DNA of 32,926 nt, from NCBI GenBank assembly GCA_036840015.1, contig DAISVV010000006.1, positions 1 through 32,926 on the forward strand. Direction: 5' to 3'. Below are positions 17,012 to 24,519 of the stretch, in pieces (within the stretch, counting starts at the first letter, position 1; each line of letters opens with the position of its first letter). A model generated the notes under the pieces. The model had not been told where the DNA came from. It saw only the letters and a program-made list of their open reading frames with translations, and did not search any database. This DNA comes from SZUA-430 sp036840015 (lineage in GTDB: Bacteria > Pseudomonadota > Alphaproteobacteria > Micropepsales > Micropepsaceae). A program made the position numbers and the translations under genes.

Positions 17012-18045
17012 GCCGGCGCGCCCTGCATCGCGCACTGGCTGCAGGTGCCCGGGCAGACGCGCGAGCCGGTGCCGCTGCTCACGCCTGTACGGCCGAGGTT
17101 GGCTTTCACCAGGGCTGCAAGGCCGTTGACAAAAGCCGGATGGGTCCCGACGGCCGGGACGCGCGCGTAGTGGGGGACCCCGCTTTCGTGCGCCTTTTCG
17201 GCATACTCGATGTCGAGTTCGACGAGTGTTTCGGAATGCTCGGACACGAAGGCCACGGGCACGATCACGAGCGCCTTGCCTTCCTTGCCGGCGGCCTCGA
17301 TTTCCGTTTCGGTCGCCGGGCCGATCCACTTCAGGGGGCCGACGCGGCTCTGGTAGCTGATGCGCCAGTCAAGCCCTTCGATCGCGAGGGCGGCGGCAAT
17401 CGCCGCCGCGCTCTGTTCGACCTGTGCCTGGTAGGGGTCGCCACCCTTCACGACATTTTCCGGCAGCCCGTGCGCTGAGAAGAGCAGGCGGTACTTCATG
17501 CCCTGCGGCATGGAACCCAGCGTCTCGCGGATCAGCGCAGCGTAGGCGTCCACGAACCCCTTGTCGGTCGCGTAGCAGCAGAGCGTGAAGGTTGGCGCGT
17601 CGAGCTTGCGGGCGCGGGCTTCGGCCTGCCACTCGCGCACGGACGAGCGCGAGGTCGTGGTCGAGAATTGCGGGTAGAGCGGCAGCAGGATGATCCTGTC
17701 GGGACGGAAGCGGCGCACCTGCTCGACCACGTCGGCTGCGCGGGGCGAGGAGTAGCGCATCGCCACGAAGACCTCGACGTGATCGTCGCTTCCCTGGAGG
17801 GCGGACTGGAGGGCGGAGGCCTGGTTGTAGGTCTGGCCGAGGATGGGCGAGCTGCCGCCGAGCTTCTTGTAAATCTCGCTTGCGACGGGTGCTCGCCTCG
17901 AGGAGATCAGCTTTGCCACAAGCCACCGCAGCGGGTTCGGCAGTCGGATGATGGCGGGATCGTAGAAGAGGTTGAAAAGGAAGGGCTTCACGTCATCGAG
18001 GGAGCCCGGGCCTCCCAGATTGAACAGGACGACGGCTGTTCTCAT
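17008..18045 (-). CDS. hemH: Ferrochelatase
   Basis: This 345-residue enzyme inserts ferrous iron into protoporphyrin IX, the last step of haem synthesis. It starts M-R-T-A-V-V-L-F-N-L-G-G-P at 18045, the usual ferrochelatase N-terminus. The catalytic histidine lies in L-F-S-A-H-G-L-P, and the acidic S-E-H-S-E-T-L-V-E-L-D segment lines the metal path. The tail contains three cysteines, C331, C335 and C338, in C-P-G-T-C-S-Q-C. Cysteine clusters at this end ligate a [2Fe-2S] cluster in several ferrochelatases, including that of Caulobacter; a fourth ligand would have to come from elsewhere in the chain. It overlaps both hemE and hemJ by four bases, so the three late haem genes are likely translationally coupled. 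Confidence 0.96.
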   Translation of the reverse strand: MRTAVVLFNLGGPGSLDDVKPFLFNLFYDPAIIRLPNPLRWLVAKLISSRRAPVASEIYKKLGGSSPILGQTYNQASALQSALQGSDDHVEVFVAMRYSSPRAADVVEQVRRFRPDRIILLPLYPQFSTTTSRSSVREWQAEARARKLDAPTFTLCCYATDKGFVDAYAALIRETLGSMPQGMKYRLLFSAHGLPENVVKGGDPYQAQVEQSAAAIAAALAIEGLDWRISYQSRVGPLKWIGPATETEIEAAGKEGKALVIVPVAFVSEHSETLVELDIEYAEKAHESGVPHYARVPAVGTHPAFVNGLAALVKANLGRTGVSSGTGSRVCPGTCSQCAMQGAPA

Positions 18046-19079
18046 CTTGCGGACCTTACCTGGTTGATCATGCGGGCCACGTTCTCGAGGGGTGTCTCCT
18101 GGCGAATGCCGTGACCGAGGTTGAAGATGTGCGGGTGTCCCCGTGTCTCTGAAAGGATCGCCTCGATGGCGCTGTCCTGCGACGGGCCGCCGACGGCGAG
18201 AACCATGGGATCGAGGTTGCCCTGCGTTGCGATCGTTGCGGGGACATGCTGGCGAATGGCCTGAAGCCTTGTCTGGTAGTCGACGCCGATCGCATTGGCG
18301 CCGGTTGCCGTCGCATAGAGTGGCAGGTGGAGGCCTGCCCCGCGGGGGAACACGATGAAGGGGATCGCGGGGCACTGGCGGCGCACGGCCTCGATGATGC
18401 GCCTGATCGGGTCAACCGAGTAGCGGCTGACAAGGGGAGCGGGGATGGTCGCTGCCCAGCTTTCGAAGAGCTGGAGGACTTCAGCGCCGGCGCGCACCTG
18501 GGCGATGAGGTAGGCCGCCGTTGCCTCGACGAGCGTGTCGAGAAGGCGGTCGCAATCAGTGGGGTTGGACGCAGCAAAGCGGCGCAGGTCCTCGCTTTCG
18601 TTGGAGCTGCCGCCGGCGACCATGTAGCTGGCAACCGTCCAGGGGGCGCCGGCAAAGCCGATCAGCGTGACGCCTGCGGGCAAGTCAGACCTGACGCGTG
18701 CGACGGTCTCGGCGATCGGGGCGAGGGCGTTGCCGGCCGCGTGCGGATCCATGCGGGCGAAGTCGGCGGGTCCGAAGCGCTCGAGCTTTGGGCCTTCGCC
18801 CTCGGCGAAGTGAAGGCGCTGGCCCAGGGCGTGGGGGATCACCAGGATGTCGGAGAACAGGATCGCGGCATCGAAACCGAAGCGGCGGATGGGCTGGAGG
18901 GTTACCTCGGCGGCGAGCGCGGGGGTGAAGCACAGGGTCATGAAATCCCCGGCTTTTGCTCTCAATTCGCGGTATTCGGGCAGGTAGCGGCCTGCCTGGC
19001 GCATCAGCCAGATGGGGGCTGGCGTCACGGGTTGGCCCGCGAGGACCGCGAGGACGGGTTTGATCGGCGCCCTGGTCAC
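18042..19079 (-). CDS. hemE: Uroporphyrinogen decarboxylase
   Basis: This 345-residue cytosolic enzyme converts uroporphyrinogen III to coproporphyrinogen III. The signature M-R-Q-A-G-R-Y-L-P-E-Y is at residues 25-36, the catalytic aspartate is in L-F-S-D-I-L-V-I-P, the substrate-binding F-A-G-A-P-W-T-V-A-S-Y-M follows, and the C-terminal N-L-G-H-G-I carries the conserved histidine. I place the start at GTG 19079, giving M-T-R-A-P-I-K-P-V-L; the upstream extension in the same frame is AT-rich and has no family resemblance. The upstream ribosome-binding site is weak. It heads a hemE-hemH-hemJ unit that faces the divergent DUF299 gene across the candidate origin. Confidence 0.96.
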   Translation of the reverse strand: MTRAPIKPVLAVLAGQPVTPAPIWLMRQAGRYLPEYRELRAKAGDFMTLCFTPALAAEVTLQPIRRFGFDAAILFSDILVIPHALGQRLHFAEGEGPKLERFGPADFARMDPHAAGNALAPIAETVARVRSDLPAGVTLIGFAGAPWTVASYMVAGGSSNESEDLRRFAASNPTDCDRLLDTLVEATAAYLIAQVRAGAEVLQLFESWAATIPAPLVSRYSVDPIRRIIEAVRRQCPAIPFIVFPRGAGLHLPLYATATGANAIGVDYQTRLQAIRQHVPATIATQGNLDPMVLAVGGPSQDSAIEAILSETRGHPHIFNLGHGIRQETPLENVARMINQVRSAR

Positions 19080-19457
19080 AGGAAGATCTCTAATTTCATA
19101 AGAACATTTATATTTATTAGGATTTAAGTAGGAAGATGATGGGCGTGTGGACATTTGGGATAGAGGGGCTGTCCTCGTCTCTTCCACAGAGTGATGCCCA
19201 TGGGGTCAGTCTTTCCATGGTTGGGGAAAAGTACCCCGATGGCAAGGATTCATTTACTTCTGTGGCGCGGTGGCCATGTGGATCAATCGTGTACGGCACG
19301 AGGATGCAAAAGGTCGGGATAACAGGGGGCGGACTTCCGGGTCCGGTGGAAAGCGGGTGTACAGACAGGGGGGGCTGGCTGGGGAAGATGGTCCTGCCGG
19401 TTTGTCCCGGCTCGATGCCCGGCGTTGTGCAGTTGTCATCTACAGAATGATCCTCAG
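19080..19457. other. Candidate chromosomal origin of replication (oriC)
   Basis: This 378-base gene-free spacer lies between divergent hemE and the DUF299 gene. In Caulobacter crescentus, and by proposal in Rickettsia prowazekii, the origin lies in this same spacer. Bases 19090-19129 are about four-fifths A/T in otherwise GC-rich DNA, as expected for an unwinding element. DnaA-box-like 9-mers are TGTGGATCA (19277-19285, 8 of 9), TGTGGACAT (19146-19154, 7 of 9) and TCTTCCACA (19180-19188, 7 of 9). One CcrM-type GATTC lies at 19247-19251, and GGGGAAAAGTACCCC (19223-19237) is an inverted repeat. Against the call, no exact DnaA box is present, and the lines I counted are G-rich on the plus strand on both sides, so no skew switch is obvious. 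An open frame across it looks non-coding. Confidence 0.5.
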
Positions 19458-20303
19458 GTGAGTGAGCGGAAAAACAGCGGCGTTGCCATCTATTTTCACC
19501 TTCACCTGGTCTCGGACTCGACCGGTGAGACGCTGAATGCGGTCGCAAAAGCGGCATGTGCCCAGTTCGACGTGGGCCGTCCGCTGGAGCATTTCTATCC
19601 CCTCGTGCGCAATCGCAAGCAGCTTGAGCGGGCCATGCTTGAGCTCGAGGCGTCGCCCGGGCTGGTGCTGCACACGATCGTGAATGCCGAACTGCGCGAG
19701 ATGCTCGAGCGGCGCTGCCGGGAATTGTCGATGCCATCGGTTGCCGTCCTTGATCCGGTCATGTCGAGCCTGGCGGGCTATCTCGGGGTGGAGGAGAGCC
19801 ACAGGCCCGGCGCGCAGCACGAGCTGGATGCCCGCTACTTTGCGCGCATCGAGGCCTTGAACTTCACCATGGCCCATGATGACGGTCAAAGCCTTTCCAG
19901 TCTGAACCAAGCGGACATCGTGCTGGTCGGCGTCAGCCGGACATCCAAGACGCCCACGTGCATCTATCTGGCTAACAGGGGTATCAAGGCTGCCAACATT
20001 CCCATCGTTGCCGGTGTGCCCCTGCCGGACGAGCTGCACACAATCGAAGGGCCGCTGGTGGTCGGACTGATCCTTAACCCGGAGCGGCTGCTGCATATCC
20101 GACGGAACCGGCTCCTGTCGCTGCATGAGACGACAGAGACGGACTATGTGGACCTCGATGCCATCCGGGCCGAGCTTGTCGTGGCGCGCAAGCTGTTTGC
20201 GGACAAGGCGTGGCCCGTCATCGATGTGACTCGCCGGTCGATCGAGGAGACGGCGGCGGCGGTGCTGGCGCTCCATTCCCGGGTGGAGCCCAGGGTTCCA
20301 TGA
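19458..20303 (+). CDS. Pyruvate, phosphate dikinase / PEP synthase regulatory protein (DUF299)
   Basis: This 281-residue bifunctional serine/threonine kinase and phosphorylase switches pyruvate phosphate dikinase or PEP synthase off and on by reversible phosphorylation using ADP. The N-terminal H-L-H-L-V-S-D-S-T-G-E-T-L motif, the central A-D-I-V-L-V-G-V-S-R-T-S-K-T-P-T with the P-loop-like G-V-S-R-T-S-K-T at 158-165, and P-L-P-D-E-L identify the DUF299 family. The GTG at 19458 is selected because family proteins begin shortly before H-L-H-L-V-S-D; its ribosome-binding site is poor. The gene overlaps maf by four bases. In alphaproteobacteria this family member sits next to hemE at the origin. 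Which of PPDK or PpsA is the target cannot be told here. Confidence 0.93.
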   Translation: MSERKNSGVAIYFHLHLVSDSTGETLNAVAKAACAQFDVGRPLEHFYPLVRNRKQLERAMLELEASPGLVLHTIVNAELREMLERRCRELSMPSVAVLDPVMSSLAGYLGVEESHRPGAQHELDARYFARIEALNFTMAHDDGQSLSSLNQADIVLVGVSRTSKTPTCIYLANRGIKAANIPIVAGVPLPDELHTIEGPLVVGLILNPERLLHIRRNRLLSLHETTETDYVDLDAIRAELVVARKLFADKAWPVIDVTRRSIEETAAAVLALHSRVEPRVP

Positions 20304-20896
20304 CGTCCTTCGTGCTTGCCTCGCAAAGTGCCGCGCGCCGACGGATGCTGGAAGCGGCTGGCCTGTCGTTCGAGGTGCAGCCTGCGTCCATCGACGAGAC
20401 CTCCCTGATCGAGGGTTTGATTGCCGAGGGGCAGGGCGGGCGAAACATTGCCGATTGCCTCGCCGAAATGAAGGCCCGGCGGGTTTCGGCGAACGTGCCG
20501 ACGGCGTGGGTGGTGGGCAGCGACCAGGTCCTCAGCCTTGGCAGCGATATCTTCGAAAAGCCCGGAAGCCTTGTGACGGCACGCGACCATCTCGTGCGGC
20601 TCAGGGGCAAGACGCATGTGCTGCACACGGCTGCCTGCGTGGCGCGGGGGGGAAGCGTGGTCTGGCGTCATGTTGCGGAGGCCCGGATGACAATGCGCTC
20701 GTATTCCGACGACTTCCTTGATGACTACCTCGCGGGCGCCGGGCCTGATATCGTCAACAGTGTCGGCGCGTATCATGTCGAAGGACGAGGCATCCAGTTG
20801 TTCTCGCGCATCGAGGGTGACCTGTTCACGGTGCAAGGCTTTCCCCTGCTGCCGTTCCTCGATTTCCTTCGTGTCCAGGGCGTTGTGAGAGGCTGA
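20300..20896 (+). CDS. maf: Maf-like nucleotide pyrophosphatase
   Basis: This 198-residue member of the Maf/HAM1 fold hydrolyses non-canonical or modified nucleoside triphosphates. The N-terminus F-V-L-A-S-Q-S-A-A-R-R-R-M-L is the Maf signature with its phosphate-binding Ser and Arg; D-E-T, W-V-V-G-S-D-Q-V-L and F-E-K-P follow in order, then L-R-G-K-T-H. The ATG at 20300 overlaps the DUF299 stop (ATGA), and the stop overlaps the aroE ATG by one base, so translation is tightly coupled. It resembles the alphaproteobacterial maf paralogue that is always found with aroE; whether it prefers dTTP, UTP or m7GTP is not evident. Confidence 0.92.
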   Translation: MTSFVLASQSAARRRMLEAAGLSFEVQPASIDETSLIEGLIAEGQGGRNIADCLAEMKARRVSANVPTAWVVGSDQVLSLGSDIFEKPGSLVTARDHLVRLRGKTHVLHTAACVARGGSVVWRHVAEARMTMRSYSDDFLDDYLAGAGPDIVNSVGAYHVEGRGIQLFSRIEGDLFTVQGFPLLPFLDFLRVQGVVRG

Positions 20897-21738
20897 TGAT
20901 TTCGGGAAAGGCAAAACTCGCGGGCGTCATGGGCTGGCCGATTGCGCATTCGCTGTCGCCGGCGCTGCATGGTCACTGGATCGAAACGCTTTCGGTCGAT
21001 GCAGCCTATGTTCCCCTGGCTGTGCGTGAAGTGGATTTCCAGTCTGTCGTCGCGGCTCTGCCCCTCATGGGGTTTCGCGGGGTCAACGTGACACTGCCGC
21101 ACAAGGAGACGGCGCTGCGGCTCGCGGATACGGCGGATGATGCCGCGCGCGCGTGCGGAGCGGCCAACACGCTTGTTTTCGATGAGGGACGTGTCCATGC
21201 GATGAACACCGATGTTACCGGGTTCCTCGCGTCGCTGGATGAGGCGGGTGGCGGGGATCTGGAGGGCAAGAGCGTCACCGTGCTGGGGGCCGGCGGTGCT
21301 GCACGCGCGGTGATCCACGGGCTGGTGTGCAGACGCGTGGGCGAGATCCGCTTGTGCAACCGCACGCTGGCGAAAGGCCAGGTCCTTGCCGATTTCTTCG
21401 GACAGAAGGTGAAGCCGCTTGCGTGGGAAGAGGCTCGAGGTGCGCTTGCTTCAAGCCAGGTCCTGGTCAACACGACCAAGCTTGGCATGGCCGGCGAGGA
21501 TCCGCTTGGCCTTGATCTGTCGGCGATGCCGGCTGGAGGGGTTGTGGTGGACATCGTCTATCGGCCGCTCGAGACCGGGCTTCTTGCCCGGGCGCGTGCG
21601 CGGGGCCTGATGGCAGTTGATGGCCTTGGCATGCTGCTCCACCAGGCGGTGCCGGGTTTCAGGGCCTGGTTCGACACCGAGCCTCGTGTGACGCCCGCGC
21701 TTCGCGCCCATCTGGTCGGCCTTCTGGAGGGACGCTGA
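20896..21738 (+). CDS. aroE: Shikimate dehydrogenase
   Basis: This 280-residue NADPH-dependent enzyme reduces 3-dehydroshikimate to shikimate in aromatic amino-acid synthesis. The shikimate-binding motif H-S-L-S-P-A-L-H is near residues 17-24, N-V-T-L-P-H-K carries the catalytic lysine, and G-A-A-N-T-L and M-N-T-D-V-T-G contain the conserved Asn and Asp. The nucleotide-binding loop is V-L-G-A-G-G-A-A-R-A-V, followed by the N-R-T motif that selects NADPH, and a C-terminal G-L-G-M-L-L-H-Q-A motif. All key residues are present and length is normal. It is the third gene of the DUF299-maf-aroE-coaE-dnaQ unit and is one base out of phase with the maf stop (TGATG). Confidence 0.97.
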   Translation: MISGKAKLAGVMGWPIAHSLSPALHGHWIETLSVDAAYVPLAVREVDFQSVVAALPLMGFRGVNVTLPHKETALRLADTADDAARACGAANTLVFDEGRVHAMNTDVTGFLASLDEAGGGDLEGKSVTVLGAGGAARAVIHGLVCRRVGEIRLCNRTLAKGQVLADFFGQKVKPLAWEEARGALASSQVLVNTTKLGMAGEDPLGLDLSAMPAGGVVVDIVYRPLETGLLARARARGLMAVDGLGMLLHQAVPGFRAWFDTEPRVTPALRAHLVGLLEGR

Positions 21739-21740
21739 GG

Positions 21741-22352
21741 ATGCTCATCATCGGCCTGACCGGATCGATCGGCATGGGCAAGACTGCCACGGCGCAGATG
21801 TTTGCGCGCAAGGGCGTGCCGGTCTGCGACTCCGATGCGCTGGTCCACGGGCTCTACGAGAAGGGCGGGGCAGCGGTTGCGCCCGTGACGGCGGTGTTTC
21901 CTGATGCCAATGTCGAGGGGCGCATCGACCGGGAGGTGCTGTCGCGCCTGGTGCTGGGCCAGCCGGAACAGCTCAAGCGCCTGGAGCGGATCGTCCATCC
22001 GCTTGTGGGGATGGCGCAGGCGAAGTTCCTCCAGGATTGCGCGGCGCGTGGCGAGCGCATGGTGGTGCTGGACATTCCGCTCCTGCTCGAGGCGGGGGGG
22101 CCTCGGCGCGTGGACGTGATCGTGGTGGTGTCTGCGCCAGCGGCGGTGCAACGCGCGCGCGTGCTGGCCAGACCTGGCATGACGGCCGAGAAGTTCGAGG
22201 CCATCCTTGCCAAGCAGGTGCCGGACGCCATCAAGCGCGAAAGGGCCGATTTCGTGATTGATACCTCTCAGGGATTTGAGTACGCGGAGAAGCAGGTCGA
22301 CGCGGTCATCCAAGCGCTGGCCGGACGCAAGGGTGAAATCTGGGTTGCTTGA
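21741..22352 (+). CDS. coaE: Dephospho-CoA kinase
   Basis: This 203-residue P-loop kinase phosphorylates dephospho-CoA to coenzyme A, the last step of CoA biosynthesis. The P-loop G-L-T-G-S-I-G-M-G-K-T lies at residues 5-15; the final Thr replaces the more common Ser and is seen elsewhere. V-C-D-S-D-A-L-V-H is the substrate-binding D-x-D-x-x-x-H motif, E-R-I-V-H-P-L-V follows, and V-L-D-I-P-L-L-L-E-A is characteristic. The C-terminal A-D-F-V-I-D-T segment is also typical. The gene begins two bases after the aroE stop and ends two bases before the dnaQ ATG. Confidence 0.96.
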   Translation: MLIIGLTGSIGMGKTATAQMFARKGVPVCDSDALVHGLYEKGGAAVAPVTAVFPDANVEGRIDREVLSRLVLGQPEQLKRLERIVHPLVGMAQAKFLQDCAARGERMVVLDIPLLLEAGGPRRVDVIVVVSAPAAVQRARVLARPGMTAEKFEAILAKQVPDAIKRERADFVIDTSQGFEYAEKQVDAVIQALAGRKGEIWVA

Positions 22353-22354
22353 TC

Positions 22355-23047
22355 ATGCGTGAAATCGTGCTGGATACGGAAACCACCGGGCTGGAGACCT
22401 CGCAGGGGCACAGGGTCATCGAGATCGGCTGCCTGGAGCTGCACAACCGGACGCCAACGGGCGCGCGGTATCACACGTATCTCAACCCGCAGCGGGATGT
22501 GCCGGAAGAGGCGCAGCGCGTGAGCAACCTGTCGACTGAATTCCTCCGCGACAAGCCGCTGTTTGCGGATGTGGTCGATGAATTCCTTGCCTTCATCGGC
22601 GACAGCCCGCTTGTGATCCACAATGCCGAATTCGACCTCAAGTTCCTGAACATGGAATTGTCGAAGGCGGACAGGCCGGTGCTGCAGAGCGGCCGGGCTG
22701 TCGACACGGTGCTCATGGCGCGGCGGAAGTTCCCGGGGTCACCGGCATCGCTGGATGCACTGTGCCGGCGCTTCAACATCAGCCTCGACGAGCGAAAGTC
22801 GAAGGGGCATGGCGCAATGCTCGACGTCGAGCTCCTTGCGCAGGTCTATCTGGAGCTTCTGGGCGGGAAGCAGCCCGGGCTTGAACTCATGTCGAAGACG
22901 AGTGCGCCCGCGGCTGTCACGAAGCTCAGGAAGGCGGCACAGGTCCGACCCGTGGCGCTTGCACCGCGCCTGTCGGACGAAGAGCGCGCGCGCCATGACG
23001 CGATGGTCGAGCGTCTTGGCGCGGGCGCTATCTGGAAGAAAGGTTAG
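22355..23047 (+). CDS. dnaQ: DNA polymerase III epsilon subunit (3'-5' exonuclease)
   Basis: This 230-residue proofreading subunit has all exonuclease motifs of the DEDDh family: D-T-E-T-T-G with D6 and E8 (Exo I), H-N-A-E-F-D (Exo II), and H-G-A-M-L-D with the catalytic His and Asp (Exo III). S-L-D-A-L-C-R-R-F in between is typical of epsilon. The C-terminal region ends in a segment rich in charged residues that would contact the polymerase alpha subunit. I use the ATG at 22355, giving M-R-E-I-V-L-D-T-E-T-T-G; a TTG two codons upstream would add only two residues and overlap coaE. Its stop overlaps the convergent secB stop by four bases. Confidence 0.96.
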   Translation: MREIVLDTETTGLETSQGHRVIEIGCLELHNRTPTGARYHTYLNPQRDVPEEAQRVSNLSTEFLRDKPLFADVVDEFLAFIGDSPLVIHNAEFDLKFLNMELSKADRPVLQSGRAVDTVLMARRKFPGSPASLDALCRRFNISLDERKSKGHGAMLDVELLAQVYLELLGGKQPGLELMSKTSAPAAVTKLRKAAQVRPVALAPRLSDEERARHDAMVERLGAGAIWKKG

Positions 23048-23538
23048 GCGGTTGCTGGCTGCGACTTCTGCTGTGCCATCTGCGCCCGGTACAGGGTCAT
23101 GAAGTCGATCGGGTCAAGCATCAGCGGCGGGAAGCCACCGTCGCGCGTGACATCGGCCATGACGCGGCGGGCGAAGGGAAAGAGCTGGCGCGGACACTCG
23201 ATCAGGAGAACGGGCTGGACGTTCTCCTGCGAAATGTTCCTCAGCATGAACACACCAGCGTAGACAACCTCGCAGACGAAGACCGTCTGTGTTCCCGACT
23301 TGGCGTCGGCGCGGATGCGGATCTGGACCTCGTACTGGTCGACGCCCATGCCACGGGCCTGCACGTCGACGCCCACTTCAAGCGCCGGCTTCTGGCCCTG
23401 GAGGGTCATTGGCGCCCCGGGGTTCTCAAATGACAAATCCTTAACATACTGTGCCAGAACCTGGATCTGGGCTGCACCCGCGGTCGCTGCCTGAGGATCC
23501 ACTGCCTGTCCGTTTCCGTTTGTCTGACCGTCACTCAT
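23044..23538 (-). CDS. secB: Protein-export chaperone SecB
   Basis: This 164-residue cytosolic tetrameric chaperone keeps precursor proteins unfolded and delivers them to SecA. The segment I-Q-V-L-A-Q-Y-V-K-D-L-S-F-E-N-P and the later C-P-R-Q-L-F-P-F-A-R-R (peptide- and SecA-binding) plus G-G-F-P-P-L-M-L-D-P-I-D-F are diagnostic. The ATG at 23538 gives M-S-D-G-Q-T-N-G-N-G-Q; AAGGA lies ten bases upstream. The longer open frame upstream has no family match. It is divergent from the Tim44-domain gene, with 250 bases between them in which I see no gene or clear promoter. The same secB-Tim44 pairing is common in alphaproteobacteria. Confidence 0.97.
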   Translation of the reverse strand: MSDGQTNGNGQAVDPQAATAGAAQIQVLAQYVKDLSFENPGAPMTLQGQKPALEVGVDVQARGMGVDQYEVQIRIRADAKSGTQTVFVCEVVYAGVFMLRNISQENVQPVLLIECPRQLFPFARRVMADVTRDGGFPPLMLDPIDFMTLYRAQMAQQKSQPATA

Positions 23539-23788
23539 TCCTTGGGTGTCCTTGAAATCCAGAAAATCCGCGCAATTTATGAGGCGGGTGGCTAACACGG
23601 TTCTTGGTCGTGAGACAAGCAATAGCTCTGTTGACGGGAAATTTGCCCTTGCCGGGAACCGGATCGTCAGGAAGCGGCGTGTATTCTGTGGACCCTGGGA
23701 AGCAGGGCGTTGTAGGTTTCACAGCCTGTCCGGGGCGCCCTTGCGAGGTCAGCAAGGGGATCCGGCAGGCCAGTATCGGGCGGGTGTG

Positions 23789-24505
23789 ATGGGCGCAGCA
23801 GAAATCGAAATCCTGTTTCTGGCCGGTATCGCGGCCTTCATTGGCTATCGCATCTACACCGTGCTCGGGCGGCGCACCGGCAACGAGCAGCGTCCGCCGG
23901 TCGATCCGATCAGCCGCCGGGAGAGCGTGGAGCAACGCCGGCCGACGGCCAGCGCCAAGCCCGATGACAACGTGGTTACCCTGCCGCGCGCCCGCGATGC
24001 GGCGCCGCCGCGCAAGCGCCACAGCGTCATGAACACCATCGATCCCAATTCCGCCCTGGCTGCAGGGATCAATGCCATCCGGACGGATGACCCGGGCTTC
24101 GATCCCGATGCCTTCGTCGATGGCGCCAAGGTTGCCCACGAGATGATCGTCAAGGCGTTCGCGGATGGCGATCGTGAGACGCTGCGTCCGCTGCTTGCCG
24201 AAGATGTCCGCGACGGCTTCGAGGGGGTCATCACTTCGCGCGAGCGGTCGGGCTACCAGGTCGAGTTCGCCTTCGTTGGCCTCAAGTCGGCCACGCTGGA
24301 AGAGGCACGGCTGCGGGGCCGCGTGTCGGAGATCACGGTGAAGTTCGTCTCAGAACTGATCACCGCCACCCGCGATGCCGCCGGCGCGGTCGTCGAAGGT
24401 GCGGCCGGGGTCGTGCGCGAAGTCACCGACGTGTGGACGTTCGCGCGTGACACGCGGTCTGCCGATCCCAACTGGAAGGTGGTTGCCACTGCGGGCGCTG
24501 CGTAG
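23789..24505 (+). CDS. Tim44-domain protein
   Basis: This 238-residue protein has an N-terminal membrane anchor (about residues 6-26, I-L-F-L-A-G-I-A-A-F-I-G-Y), a charged and proline-rich linker, and a C-terminal Tim44-like domain of about 140 residues starting near F-D-P-D-A-F-V-D-G-A-K. Segments such as G-D-R-E-T-L-R-P-L-L and V-W-T-F-A-R-D-T-R-S-A-D-P-N-W match the domain shared with mitochondrial Tim44, where it binds membrane lipids. In Caulobacter a related protein, TimA, is associated with the membrane, but its role is not settled. The ATG at 23789 is used because the upstream frame extends into secB antisense sequence without homology. It probably starts the timA-mltA-smr operon. Confidence 0.88.
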   Translation: MGAAEIEILFLAGIAAFIGYRIYTVLGRRTGNEQRPPVDPISRRESVEQRRPTASAKPDDNVVTLPRARDAAPPRKRHSVMNTIDPNSALAAGINAIRTDDPGFDPDAFVDGAKVAHEMIVKAFADGDRETLRPLLAEDVRDGFEGVITSRERSGYQVEFAFVGLKSATLEEARLRGRVSEITVKFVSELITATRDAAGAVVEGAAGVVREVTDVWTFARDTRSADPNWKVVATAGAA

Positions 24506-24519
24506 CATAAGCTCGCAGC

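Noticed and set aside
19136..19450. A 104-codon open frame across the hemE/DUF299 spacer
   Set aside because: It is glycine- and serine-rich with no domain, has no ribosome-binding site, and lies in a spacer that is the origin in Caulobacter. GC-rich DNA gives long chance frames.
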